Shown here piece after piece: positions 47,673-60,870 of a DNA stretch of 64,000 bases. The DNA is from Verpa conica (Eukaryota > Ascomycota > Pezizomycetes > Pezizales > Morchellaceae): positions 62,001-126,000 of the forward strand of contig JAUFSD010000002.1 in the NCBI GenBank assembly GCA_033030425.1. The letters run 5' to 3'. Made by a program: the position numbers and the translations under genes. Position 1 is the stretch's first letter. Each line of letters starts with the position of its first letter. The notes under the pieces were generated by a model that saw nothing but the letters and a program-made list of their open reading frames with translations, searched no databases and was not told the origin of the DNA.

Positions 47673-50600
47673 GCCGACTGACTGACTGACAAACACAGAT
47701 ACCCCCAGGACTAGAAACAAATAAACACTCCTCAGAGGGGAAAACATTAGACTAGAATACCACCACCCATACATCCAACCCGGATCGTGGACGGATGGAC
47801 GTGCAGTGCTGTAATTTTAGTACCCTCCTCTCTCTGAAAGTGAAAACCCCAATTATGCAATGACGCAAACCCTGGCCCCCTCCCGCCCTGGTAATTGGCT
47901 ATCCCACCGCTGCGGCTCAACCCCAACCCCATCCATCCCCTAGTCCCCTCCCAAGCCGTTGCCAACTTGCCCATTCCAAGAAAAAACTCCCTCCTAGCCT
48001 GTTTCAAACACCACCCTGCCCTTCTGTTTCTTTACCCCTTTGGGAACCCCCCCCTCCCTCTCAAAGCTGTCAACGGTGTGGTGGCTTCAAAGGTTAACGG
48101 ATTCCATACATGTATCGATTCATGTAACAATAGAGTTAACGCCCCAAGTAACACAAAATGCAACTACACTTTTTCGGTGAAGTAAATACGAATGTCAAAT
48201 CTCAACTCCCGACTCTTTGCCTTCCTTTTTCTTCATTTTATCCATTCCGTACTTGTCAAGCGCACTGTCCACGTTTTCAGGCCTGCGTGTGTGTATGGCT
48301 GGCTACGGGAGTGCAGCCCTGAAACGCGCCTGGTGTTCTGATTCAAAAGAGGCTAGGGAGGACCTGGATGCGCCTAGCAGGACCCAAGCCCTTGTTTCGT
48401 GGGAGTGCGAGAGAGCGAGAGCGAGGCAGAGAGGCAGAGGCAGAGAGGCAGGGTCCGTCGGTAGCTCTCCAGCCGGCCATCATCGTATGTACTCACCAGC
48501 AGCACAATACGGATGCATTCACCCATCCGCCATACTACATGTAGCCTCTGAGATCTGAATGCTGTATTGTGTATTGTGACCTACGCACAATTTGTCACAG
48601 AAACTCGCTCCGCCCATCCTGGTTCTTGCCAAGTATCAATAGTTTTATTTTATTTTATTATTAGATTCTCTTTTCTTTTTTACTCATCGACTTTGTTGTC
48701 TCTCGCTTGCTCATTACAAGTGTGGCTGCCTACATGTACTCTAGATGGACGCCGGTACATACCTGCACATATATATCCCCCCCTCGAGACATGTACCTAC
48801 CCTCCTTACCCCCCCCCCGTGGCGGCAAAAAGCTAAAATACATGTATCCGAATGCGTACTTTCCAAGGACAAGTCATAGCTCCTACAGTCAGAGTTAAGC
48901 CAACCCCAGATTGCAATTGTTGGTAGCCATGCGGATCGCGACATCATAGACCTCCCGGCCCACTCTCACCGGCATCGCTCGATGACCGCTCGGGAGGGTA
49001 ATTGAGAAAGGGAAGGACACATCCCACCGGTAACTCGTCATGATCAACATATTTTAGCCAATATGAAGAACTATCTATATCTATAATCTATTCACCAACT
49101 ACTTCCAAGAAAGACAGACCCCCCCTCTCTCTCTCTTCTCCGGTTCTGAAAAGAGTCAAACAACGTTCTAATTCTGAACACAAAGGGGTGATATTTTAGG
49201 GAGAAACACTGTTCCATTCTTTTCCATGGCGCCCACTGCAGGGACTTGCATCCGCACAATCCCCCCACACGGGCCCTGACAGTGGTGATCGTAGCAGGAA
49301 GCTATGCCTTTCTCGCCTCCTGCCTCAGTCACTCTCGAATCGGATTTTTTTAGGCTTACGATGGATTCCTATTTGACAGGTTCCTGAGCTCCGTGTTGGA
49401 ACTTGGAAAGTCGTGCCGTTCAAGCCATCTCGACCCTTCTCCCGCGTGATGACCAAGCTGGGCCGCGCGCGAAAGAGAAAGGGAAGAAAGAAAAGAAAAG
49501 AAAAAATACCCATCACCCCACCGCCCCTCCCTCCTTCAAACGGTTACTATACCAACAACCACCGATGCACCACGATGGACGCGCTGTATTTTTTTATAAA
49601 TCACAGTCAATTGATTTTTTTTTGTCACTATTGAGGATTTCTCCGGCGCCACAAGCCCCCTATATCCGGTAACTCCAGCTCTCTCTTTTTCTCCCGTCTC
49701 TTGTGGAGGCTGGGTGTCTGTGCTTGCATTGTCACCTTACATACAAGAAAGGGAGGGAAAGGAAAAGAGAGGTCGCCGAGCCCGAAGACTCGAGCTTACA
49801 AAATACCTCCGCGCGATATATAGTATAGTGATAAATATATTAATAGATATAGGGCTCTCACGCGTTGAAGGAAATTACATAACATACGATCATGCACTCA
49901 AAGTTTAATAAGGAAAGTATTAAGAACCCTAACCCAATTTCCAACCTAGCCTTCTTTCCTTCGCTCACTCACACACTCTCCCTCACTCTCTCTCATTCCG
50001 GAGATTAAAGGGCGAGGGTTTCCCATGTTGTGGGAGACTGAAGTTGCGGCGCGCACGGGAATCGGGTTGGCAAGGACAGAACGGGAGACTTTGAGGTCCG
50101 GGATCCGGGGGCCGAAATGCTGGATGGAATTGGGTAGTTCGGCTATGGAGAAAGACCGCAGGGTCTGGCTCACACTCATCGTAGATCTTGTTGTACTCAA
50201 ATCTTGCAGACTCCAGCTGAGGCCAACCCGTACCGGAAGAAAGGAGAAACCCAAGACAGGAAAAAAAACGAAAAAGATGAAAAATGAAAAATGAAAAAAA
50301 TAATAATGGCTGCCTAGTTTTTAAGACACAATGCCCTGCATTAGATTTTCCTTGCTTCCTGTCTGTCTCTGGCTGCGTGTCTGCATATTGCCAACTGTTC
50401 TTTTTCTTTGGTGCTTAGTTCTACAGAGGGGTTAGCGGGCGGCAAAACCCAAACCTTCTATCGAATTTCATATAGTGCCTGCGACACTAGTTCTTACTGC
50501 CCAGCTACCAGGTCAGTAGAAATGTTGGTATAGGGCGCATAGCCTGTGTACCGTTACTACCATTGTACCACCAACTCTAATGTCCCTTACCGATATAGTA

Positions 50601-53600
50601 GGTAACACATCACATCAAAACATATACGTTACAGTATCCGGTGATGAAAAGCTCCTTCATAATTAAGAGATGAAAGAAAATTGCACAGGAGGCTCAATCA
50701 TACTCACCATTAATCAAATGGTGCGTCCCGCATTCTCGTAAGATCTGGGCATTTACATAAAGCTGGGCTCTTGGAAGCACAAAGACTCTCTCGGCATCAG
50801 GGGTTCAGTAGGCTTGGCCGTCATAACGGATCGGGCTTACACCGCTCACCCGAAGTGAAAAACACTTGGTGAATACAAAGTTTTAATTGAGCTCCAAGTC
50901 ACGGTTCGATACTCGGAGAGCTTTTGGGGTGCGAGAGTCCTAAGCCTTCTCTTTGTGGTGTGCTTGGCTGACTTGGCTGGCTGGCTGGCTGGCCAAGCTG
51001 AAAGGAACAAATTTTCCAAGTCAGCGGTGAGGGTTCCGGGCACTAGAGTGGTATATTGACCAGGAAGCTTGTACTCGATTAGGAGCTGCGTTTGGACGTG
51101 TTCTTCTGTTCTAGAACTCCATCGAGCCGAGTTTTCTAGAGTGGGTGAGCTGTGCACATCAGAAACAGAATGTCGGATTATTCACTAGAGTCCCAAGCAA
51201 TCTACCTCAATCACAGAATCTCCCCCATTTCTTGCACCATTTTGCAAATACCCCTACTAGGCCCGGTCACACCCTTTTGCGGCTCAGAAGGACACGCAGA
51301 CCTTCAAAAGCAAGGGTTGAGCAAAGTCAGACAATGAAGAAACTAATGTTCGCAAGCTCCGCCAAACAACGTGCGCTGCGGTGCGCGACCACGGGAAATC
51401 ACTCGACAGCCTCGGCAAATTTTAGATCTCCCACCATTAACTCCACCTACCGGCGAATCGCTCCGCTATCCTTCACACGATAGCGGTGACGAAAAGATGC
51501 TGTAGCGACTTGCGCTAATACTGTATAAACAGGGCTGAACCTCGAGGATTCCCCTCTGGAGCCGAGAGTACCGTAAACACCGCGTACCGGGCAAAGGGTT
51601 CAATTCTGCCTATCCAATTATTTTAGCTCTAGGAAAGAAGAAGTCTCTACTCAGTCGGCCTCGGACAAAACGTAGCTTCTAGTAAGCACCACGATAGAGA
51701 CCGAACTTCCGAGAAACTGTCTTGGTTTGATGTTGCGTGGTCATTGATAAAAAAAAAAGTGGATTAGACTTCCGGAATCTGGCACGGCAATAGGTTCCTT
51801 TGGGTTTAGTTGGTGCGTTTTTTTTCTATTTATTTTTAAATCGGGGTTTTTTTCTTTTCTTTTGAAAGCTTCGCATATATATGCTCAATCATGTCGTTTT
51901 CCACTTCAGCTTTGCATCGCTTACTTGCTTGTTGCCTTAGGACATAGTCGTTGCTAGTTAGTCGTTTGTTCGGTCGGTTATGTACGTTGCTGCTGCAAGG
52001 TTACTAAGAGAGAGAAGATCCTCACATCAACAGGTTATATTCCATGACATTAGCAAGATGCGATAATTATAACTACAAAGAAGGTCTAATGTATATAATC
52101 CCCCCAAGTGCGCTAACCAGTACAGAGAAACTAAACTATTGATGGAAGTAGAAAGGTATATGCACCGTATGGGAAGTATTCGACCACCTTCAACTAAGTA
52201 CAACCCCAAGGAAGAATGTGGTGCCATGAACATCAATCAATATTTACCTCACTGTTACAGCAATAACTATAGTATTCCGTCTCAACCGGGTTTCCCCCTC
52301 CCAAAACTGAAAGTAGATGAATGATTAATAGCCAACCCTACGTATACATGAAGGGTATCGATCACGATTCTTTTCTTCTTTGCTTTTTAACGCGTCACAC
52401 CTAGCAGCAAGGGTCCGTAGAGAAAACGAAAAGGGAAAAAGAAAGGAAAAAAAAACCATATACTACGTACGTGTAAGTATGAATCATACCAGTTTATAGC
52501 CTTCAATAGTACACTTTTTTTTTCAACAGACGTGTCTCTTCAGCTCTCATGAACCCTTTTTTTTAAGCCCCTCGAATTCAGCCCATCATAGTGGTTGACG
52601 TGTAGATTTCAGCGCACCGGGTAGTAACAGCCGGGGGGGGGAGCTACATATAAGTGGGGGCGAGGCTGAATAATTTCTACCAAACCCTGCTCTGCAGCAC
52701 CCTTGGGAGTCACTACAAATGATGTTTGAATATTTGTTAGAAGACGTATTAGATACAGCTTGATGAGGCTATGTTTTTTTAACATCATACCAATATGTAA
52801 CTAAGGGGTGAGGGACTTTCCCCCTCTTCTCTCTCCTCTCGATCTCATTTGCTATATGTTTACACCCCCCGGTGAGAGTGTCTGGTTGTTTCAACTTTTC
52901 GCGAAATTACCTTGCGTGGTGTCAAGTGATTATTCATGATTGAGTGTTCAACTTAAGTGGCATCCGGGTCGGATTTAAGCAGTACATACACGAAAAACAT
53001 GCGCCGTACTGTAGTTGTGGGCTATATATATACGCCTAAGGACTTCCAATCATTAATATTTATGTTAATCAATAGTTTTTATGAAACGTTTATGCTTACT
53101 ATTGCACGTTGTGCTGGGCCTTGCATACGTGCAAATAAACTGAGGGGTGGAGCCGGCCGGAGGGGGGAGGGGGATAAACTTCGATCACAATCGGTGAAAT
53201 GATGACCCGCGCCGGAACCAGGTAAAAAAAGAGATTTAGTTGTTCAAGATTAAAACCCTAATGTAGCACAAGCTTAGAAATCCATTTATTAGTTACAAAA
53301 CAACTACAAACAAGATGATTATGTCAGAAAATAATACCATGATCTATTATGCGTGAGTATGGATATCCGAGTGATAGACCATGATCTAAATAACAAAAAA
53401 AAACAAAAAAAACATTTAGATTTTTATACAAGGGTGCAAATAAATCTAAACTAAATAAAACGGTTTTTTAGAAGGAAAAAAAACGGGGTGTGTGTGATGG
53501 CTAAGAGAAAAGTGGGATACAGGATTTTAACCGGTGGCGTTGGTGTGGGGATCACGATCACAGATAGGCGTGCGCGCGTGCACATGCAACGGGTATTATA

Positions 53601-56600
53601 TCAATGGCGTTTTCACTATAAACTTTAAATTTTCTGTCACCCTATAATACCCTAATGTAACTTATGCTATACAACTGCTAGCTATTAGTTGTAACGTAGA
53701 GTTATACAATACAACAGCTAGTACGTACGTATATGTATACGTTACCAAAGTGCATCACGGCTAGCTCTCTATTAATACAAGATTGCTTTTAATACTGAGT
53801 TTGGATGCCCGGTAGGCTTTTATTTTTAGTTATCTTTAGCTAGATAGCTCTAATAATGGGGGATTTTGGAAGCAATAATGATATTTCTCGTTCTTGGTAG
53901 ATAAGGGTTAGGGTTTATTCTATTTTATTTATATATTTCTTTTAATTGATTACACTGATGCACATAGAACATATGTTTGAGGTATATTCAACTAATCAGA
54001 TAATATTATATTCACATCTATTGGGTCTAAGATTACTGGTTTTGATCCACTAGTTACACACATAGCTGTCCAAGAGCCTAGCTAGCTTCATGTTTATATA
54101 TAAAAGTACCTTTGGGAAGTAATACAAGGCTTCGCACTAGGCCGGTTTAAAAGGCATCGCATAGAGAGAGGATATCCGTAGGTATGAGGTCTAAGCGGGG
54201 GGATATATCGGAAGGCCCTTAGTAAGTTGATCTCGTATTCGGCCTGTCAGCTGCCAGAGTTTGGTCACTCCTTCTAGAGGGATACGGTGTCGTATCTGAT
54301 ATCCGGTGGCAGGAGCGGTAGGGCGATAAGAGAAGTGGGCATGGTAGCGAGAAAGCTTGTAAAGTCGTCCTAGCGGATTACTTCATAGGGTTGGAGTTCA
54401 TCACCGGCTCTGCTTTTTTACATTTCTCTTTCTTGGGGGTTTAGGAACGGAATGAAGAGTATAGTTAGTAGCTGGAAAAGGGGGGGAAATCGCTCATTAT
54501 AAATTAGTATTTGGGTATGCGCATGTTTTGAAACCGTGGAGCCTATGGAAACTTACATATACATTGATCTATTTTTGATTTGTCTTTATGAGTCCATTTA
54601 TCTCCCTATCTGCCGTGTGTGACTCTATAACTATAGCTTTCGCTAATTTATACGGTCAGTTTCCGTGCTATCTTACACTTTGTAAATCATGAGATGTCGA
54701 TCGAGAACTCCTCAAATTAAATCCTTCATTTTAGCTCTTTCTCGGTCCCCCATGAGATCATGATCATGAGAACACCAATGATAGAAGATGTCTATCTATG
54801 AGTTGAAAAGTCGACTATGCATGATGTCATTATCTTTTTCAAAACCATGAGACTCCTATAGTGGTATATTGATAGCCAGGTTTGAAAGAGCTTTCCTTCC
54901 CTACAAGTGGTACGTACGTTCCATACGACCGGTTTGTTGCGCTAGTGTTGAACTAAGTAATGTGTCGCCCCCCGAGTGCGTTATGCAGGCTGGCCAATTA
55001 ACTATACGAACTCCTACTCTTCTCTTATCCAGTATCATTTATCTTATCAGTGTTTTAATTTCCCTCACTCCGTAGCTATAGCGTGCAGCTGTATCTACAA
55101 GATATTTTTTGTGAGATGTTAAAACGGGTACGGGATCCAGGTACGCTAGCCCATTATATCATACTCTAATTTATATCATCTCAAGCCATCTAGCTGTACT
55201 ACTTGACTTTAACTATTATGATGAGGCGAAAGCGCCACAAGATATCTCTAGCTAGTTACATTCAAGTGCCGAACTATAGGGTAGTTGACCTCGACAGCCT
55301 CTGTACGACGTACGTGGGGGCCATAAATGTACATCGTGCCACGTTGTATCCCCTCGGAGTCCAACCATATCTCCCTGTGTATTCTTACCAATAATTTGAC
55401 CAGTTCCAAAAAAAAAAAACTCTTTTAGATCGTCTGGAAGCGATCTACAAATAGTGCAGAATACTAGAAAGCCGCATGTATAAAACCAACAACACTGCAT
55501 AAAACGATAGTAACTTTTTGGGAGGGAAAAAAAACCTAGGATCATTATACTCCGTTGATAACCTTTGTACTCTTGAGGGGAGGTTTAATGCGCACATGTG
55601 GGGTCATGCATACATCGCATGCGGTTGTATTTTGAATTACTTTAAAGGGTTTAGAGCGGGAGAGTTACTCCTTTCTTTTTGGGGCTTTCTTGAGACACCA
55701 AGCAAGAGTCGATTATGAATCTACATACTCTAGCGAGGCTTAGCTAGAGAGTACATACAGATAGACTAAAAAAAATCAAGGCATAATGACACGCATAATG
55801 TAGTTCACATCTCGTGAGCGATTTATTTTCCTATGGCCCGAGCCATCATGTATTTCAAGAACGACATTTCTAGTATTATTACCCATGGTTGATTACTACA
55901 TTGGCCAGTAAACGTTGGTACAAGACAAGAAATACATTATGCAAGGTGTCGAGGTAATCATTAAGCAGTAGAGCTACTTATGAACGATGTGCAAAAAAGT
56001 AACAGGTAATAGCCATATCATGCGCTAGTCAATCTACCGTGAGATCGAGAGAGAGAGAGAGCAACTCCCTTTCGGCAACCACACGCTCCTAGGAAATCAA
56101 ATCGCGCTTAAGCATCTGGATAGTTATTTCGGATTCATAATCGATAGCTAGTGTGTCGGTACTTCCCAAAAGCTACCTATAGTTTCAGAGGTTCAGAAGC
56201 AAGTACATACGAGTGGTTCAGTGCGCACATGCTACGTACACCTACGCAATTGAGTTCTCGAAGGCTCTGCAGAAGGCTGTATTACGACATTAAGTCGTCA
56301 ATCTATGTGACATCTTTATCCAATTGCTTTTTGGCGCAAAAGCTCGCCAGGCGACCAGTTAATTACTAGATCTAACTAGAAGTCGAGTTTCCTGGGGGAG
56401 GGAATCGTAAAACATTCAGTAAGTAGTAACAAGATAGTTGAAGTTTACCATTAAACTCCCCCCCCCCTTTAAACCTGTAGGAAGCGTTTGTTTCAGGGGG
56501 TGCTAACATTCCGTCAGTTGCAAAACATTAGGTTCCCGATGTGTGCTTCTTCGAATGACTGGGGAAAAAGGTGGGGTACTAGCTAAGAAGCACATGCATA

Positions 56601-57966
56601 TGCATACGCCTTGGGCAAGAAGTACTTACACGCGATATGCACGAGAGTTTCAATGCTTTTCGCTGTTAGTTCTTGCTCAAAAAGCAGATCTAGACTTTTG
56701 GAAGAAGTCATGAGCTTCTGTTGGTGTCTCAAATTCTATAGAATTATTGCTTGATATACCCACCCTCTTTTTTTTTTTTTTTTTTTAATTAAAATAAATA
56801 AATAAAACCCATTCGGGTCCTCGGAAGCCTCAGGAAATTACCTGAGTAAGATGGTATGGGAAATTCACCCGCGCACGGACCCTAGAAACGCGATGTTTTT
56901 CTTCCCTTAATCAATATCATGTACGCAGCCGTACTTGCTATTTGCGAAAAACCTGTCAATTGAGGTTGGGAGAAGTCCTTCAATTCGCAAAAAAAAAAAA
57001 GCGGGGTAGACTTCTCCAACCTATTCCGTAACGGAAACATTAGCTCCAACAGGTTAGAATAGCTTGTTTGTTGCTTTTTGGCTGGCACTTTTTTTTTTTA
57101 ATTTTGAGACACCAACTTGAGTGCGTCGGAGGTAGTCACGATACCTCTTCTTGACGCCTAACTAGAAGCGACTGGTTGGCACAGCTGCATATTGTACCCC
57201 GCTTCTATCTCTCCAATACGGCAACCGCTTCACAAGTGGCAATTAATCTTCAGGGAGGGATACTCTTGTTTGTAAAACTTCTGCTAGTGAACGTCAAGGC
57301 TGCCTAAAAGTCTGCAGAAGGAAAAAAAAAAAAAGTGCGGGGGGGAGAAAGTCACGGTTTTTTTTCCCACTTTATTGCCTCAATGAGTGGTGTGAAGGAT
57401 TAATTTGGACAGTTCGTATTCGCTCGAAAACACAGAATAAGTGTCATGCAATTGAGTTGATCTCTTTAGTTTGGAAAGAAAAAGAAAGAAAGAGAAAGAG
57501 AAAAAGCGGGGAACCCAAAAAGAGCTGATATATTGTTATTTTCAGAAAGAGTGTCAAGCCCAAGTCCAGTTGTTGGGATGAAAAAGAGGGGTACAAGTCT
57601 AGAGGGTGTTTTTTTGGTTATTGGTCTCTAATTAATCCACCCCACACCATATGCACAAGGGGACAATTGTCTCAGTGCCTGAAAGGGTTCGAGCAAAAGA
57701 GCTAATTCTATTGCTTTTTACTACCATTCAAGACAACCAACAGAGTCTATCATGAGTCTAGATCATCTCCAGAGCGGCAGCTTGACCGAGTGCAGGTTGA
57801 ATCCCCACTTTTCTTTTTCTCGATACCTCCTCTTGAGGGTTGGACAAACATCAATCCTGCAGTTTCTACAAAAGGTATATGATAATAAAGGACGCGGACG
57901 TCGACACCTACTTTGCAAGCCTTAAATCTCCCCACACCCCCCCCCCTCTCCAAGGTCAGACTTGGT

Positions 57967-57991
57967 GTATATATATATATATATATATATT
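57967..57991. repeat. (AT)n microsatellite
   Basis: About 24 bp of perfect TA repeat about 130 bp upstream of the start of the truncated transposase. Confidence 0.9.
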
Positions 57992-58082
57992 TAATCTCGG
58001 GATTCCATTTACGACATTCTAAAACTTCCCCCGTACCGTACGCGCACGGCCCCGGTGAAGTTTCCGCGCAAAATATACCCAC

Positions 58083-58117
58083 CTCTCTCTCTCTCTCACT
58101 CACTCACTCTCTCCACC
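58083..58117 (+). promoter_or_regulatory. CT-rich tract immediately before an ATG
   Basis: The run cctctctctctctctcactcactcactctctccacc ends directly at the ATG of the transposase remnant. Such pyrimidine tracts often mark fungal core promoters and 5' UTRs. Whether it is active here is unknown. Confidence 0.45.
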
Positions 58118-58599
58118 ATGAGATTTATCACCGTCAAGACCGCTAAGAAACCTTACAAGACGCGAAAGCTCTTGACGGAAGATCAACGGGAGTTTATCAG
58201 GACCTCCCTGGAAGCAGGGTTGCTTCCTGAAAAGATCGCGCCCACCGTTCCTTGCGCGTATATAACGGTCAGGCGGATACAGCGGAACATATGTTTGTTC
58301 GGCAAGACAACTGCGCCACGCTCACTGAAGCAAGGTCGACCTCGTACTCTGAACGATGAGATGCTTGATGTAAATTAATGTTTAGTTCTTTACCAAGGAA
58401 AAGAAAGAAAAAAAAGAAAGAAAAAAAAAAGTGATGTGTGGACTAACGGATAAGTTAGGGTTTACGAAATTTCCTAGAGGAGAAACCAACGGCTTGTCTT
58501 GTTGAGATGAGAAGCTTCCTTTACAACGAGTACAATGTCCGGGTCTGTAACTCGACTGTTTCCCGTGTATTATCAGAACAAAAATGGGCAAAAAAAAAA
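58118..58599 (+). pseudogene. Tc1/mariner-family transposase, DNA-binding half only, with an intron
   Basis: Two exons join in frame: 58118-58369 and 58459-58599. The 89-nt intron has a GTAAAT donor, a CTAAC branch site (58443-58447) and a TTAG acceptor. Exon 1 gives a first helix-turn-helix (LLTEDQREFIRTSLEAGLLP... ITVRRIQRNI) and the hinge GRPRTLNDEMLD. Exon 2 continues with FLEEKPTACLVEMRSFLYNE and VRVCNSTVSRVLSEQKWAKK, the second helix-turn-helix that always follows in this family. After the AAA run at 58591-58599 a GTAAGT appears and the protein decays. A possible relic reads REQKRLR with stops, and there is no DDE catalytic domain. The start context is CACCATGAG. The copy cannot transpose itself. 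A surviving DNA-binding product is conceivable but unproven. It belongs to a different lineage from the copy at 1-550. Confidence 0.7.
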
Positions 58600-58627
58600 G
58601 TAAGTCTACGCTGGGGGGAGTGGGGAA

Positions 58628-58728
58628 GTGGATATTCACAGTTAGACCGTTCTAGCAATAAATCCGGGAACAAAAAAGATTAAGATGTTTCCTTAAGTAT
58701 CTATTGAACGGCCAACTGTGAATATCCC
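58628..58728. repeat. Inverted repeat / hairpin at the end of the transposase remnant
   Basis: GGATATTCACAGTT (58631-58644) is matched by its exact reverse complement AACTGTGAATATCC (58711-58724). Pairing extends inward with agaccgttc against gaacggcc, giving about 22 paired bases with two mismatches around a loop of about 55 nt. It sits exactly where the transposase sequence breaks down. It may be a small inserted element or one pair of terminal repeats left by it. Confidence 0.75.
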
Positions 58729-59371
58729 TGTTTTTTTTTTTTGGTGAGTGTTTCAAAGGGTATACTAACATTTGACAGCTCATATGGGCAAGGAATAAGT
58801 GAAGCAATATCCGTTTGAAGGGCGTGTAGATAGTTTATCCATATTCAAATAATACCAAATAACGTTAAATACTTCAACGGTTCAATTCGGCCCCTCCTAT
58901 ATATCCCGTTCTATCTTATCGGGTGTTTCAAGAGGCCAGCTAGCTCCCGCTAGACAGGGTACTAATTAAATTTGCCTTACGAGTCCGATAAATTGTAGAA
59001 ATACAGTGTTTTGCAATGGTTAGTTTCTACCAGGGTATAACACCGTCAGTCGTTCAAAAGTAACTTTAAAATGCCGGAATACCCATAGGGGGGGGAAGGA
59101 AGACTGGGGGATTTGTTCTACTCGAGGCAGGTATAAGAGACTGGGAATTACAAGGGTTATATATATATAATGTAGAAGTTGACCAACCAATTCGGCGGTG
59201 TCATATAACGGTCGGGCCAAAAGATCGTTAAAGACATTTCCATGTTCCTTTTTGCGCGCCCTAGGTACCACGTGTTGCACGCGTATGACCTTCAACCATG
59301 CATGTCCGAGTCCGTAGATCTCGCGCCTAAATTTGATAGGTCGATCCTAAACCCTCCGGCAACTCCTGCCC

Positions 59372-59680
59372 ATGGCATTAATCATACATATGTCAAACGG
59401 TTCAGCTAGCTTTGAGGCAGGATTGAATCACATTATTGCTGGACTATACTCGGGCGGATGGGGGGGTAATCCGTGTAAAGCGGCAGTGCGGCTATGTTTT
59501 ACTACAAATTGCCGTTCCGATAGCGGAGTAACAGTTTATTACGGAAATAGCTGCGGGTTTCGGCCAATGTATCTTCCGGGAAGTCAGCTTGGAATTATTG
59601 ACATAAGATACTTAACTAATGCAAACCCCCCCTCGCAACACTCAACGCCTAGACTTCTATCCGGAGGGATTAGAATATGA
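59372..59680 (+). CDS. Hypothetical small protein, uncertain
   Basis: An ATG-started frame of 102 codons. The middle has four cysteines (GNPCKAAVRLCFTTNC and NSCGF) and the segment SDSGVTVYYGNS. I see no signal peptide at this ATG and no family. An upstream exon supplying a signal peptide is possible. Chance is equally possible. Confidence 0.2.
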   Translation: MALIIHMSNGSASFEAGLNHIIAGLYSGGWGGNPCKAAVRLCFTTNCRSDSGVTVYYGNSCGFRPMYLPGSQLGIIDIRYLTNANPPSQHSTPRLLSGGIRI

Positions 59681-60474
59681 AATCATGGTCAAATAAGGCT
59701 ATCCGCGCTCGGGCAACTGATCTGCTCGCGTGGGAAAGAAACTCCCCGCGTCTCACTTCTTGTCTCTCTAACGGTTAACTATGTGTTTAGCGGAGAGGAT
59801 TTTTTGTTTCGTAACACAAAGAATATATACGGGTGCTGTAAATATTAGTACGTACAGGGTCGTTTATCCCAGCGCTCGTGTCACATGGATAATAGATTAG
59901 CAATGGGTACTGATTACCTACAGGGACTACACATGTCCGTTATTGACGTTATAACCATTCACACCCCAAACGCGAGAAGAGTTTTTTTTATTATTTTAAT
60001 TGTCAGCTCAGGCTATTTTCGTGAGTTGTAGGGGGCTGGGGGCTTTGACACGGCTTTGACACTTGAGCATACAGGGCTTATAGAATCGGGCCGGACGGGA
60101 AAAACAACAGCCCCGTCGGGCTAAAAAGAAATCACACGGGGATTTTCTGCTTTTAGGCCGGTCTCATATCAGCATGTTTTAGTATGATTTATAGCTCTTT
60201 TTGGTTGGTTATCACTCTACTCAGATTGCCTAGAATCATTAAATATGGCACCCCCTACTATATTCTCGACTTGTGGCCGGGGTTAGTGATCTTGAATTGA
60301 TAGGGTGTAATAGTTCGAGTGATGACCCATGAGAACTGATCCTATGGCTATGGACACTATATATGGGCTGTACCAAAGCCCGTAAGCCGATAGGTCCTTT
60401 ATCCTTTAATAGAGCTAAGATCGGTATTCCTACCGGGAACAGCCTCACCATATCCATCCCAGCCACGTATCAAA

Positions 60475-60870
60475 CTAAAACAGACTCGGAACGGTTGTTA
60501 CCTTTTCCAGCAATGCAACAGCGGCGCAGTGGTGGTTAGAGAACACCATGGTGGTTGTGATGGCCCTCCAAATAGTAGATTCGGCCTCGGACTTGCGGTA
60601 TTTAAACATTGTGGAACAAACGTCCGCCAAGTTTTTATAAGACCTGGCGAGCATCCGTAGCCGAGAAAAAAAATATCCTAAACAAAGAGGGGCTCGTGAG
60701 ACGGGTTTCAAGAGGACAAACTTCACCTCTCTCAAATACCACAACCCTTCGGCCCCACTAAGTGGAGAAATAACAAAAAAGCTTGTGCTATGAAGTTGCG
60801 GCTCGAGTGATTGTGCATGATTTGCACTGCATGTACATGCGCAAATCCACCGCCTTAATTCCACGCGCAC
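60475..60870 (-). other. Open frame of 131 codons, uncertain
   Basis: The composition looks moderately protein-like (a C-terminal block AITTTMVFSNHHCAAVALLE is hydrophobic), but no domain, start context or splice extension supports it. Could be a fragment of a decayed gene. Confidence 0.15.

Larger units (their letters stand above)
46705..58117. other. Eleven-kilobase gene-poor region
   Basis: This is the longest stretch without a convincing gene. The part next to 46704 should carry the promoter and perhaps a long 5' UTR of the DUF8004-like gene. It is rich in purine/pyrimidine runs: 47578-47672 (GA-rich), 48408-48451 (gagcgag/gaggcagag), 49105-49140 and 49955-49998 (CT-rich). From about 52000 on it becomes AT-rich with many TAG/CTAG and gtacgta motifs. 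Telomere-like TTAGGG/CCCTAA pairs occur near 49925 and 53907. The frames at 49946-50254 (minus) and 50025-50294 (plus) overlap each other, and neither is convincing. Confidence 0.4.

Noticed and set aside
49946..50294. Overlapping frames on opposite strands of about 90-100 codons
   Set aside because: Each is a plausible shadow of the other. No domain, intron or start context supports either.
57478..57506. GAAA-rich run considered as a CRISPR-like or satellite array
   Set aside because: Short irregular purine run without repeat-spacer structure. CRISPR arrays are not expected in fungal nuclear DNA.
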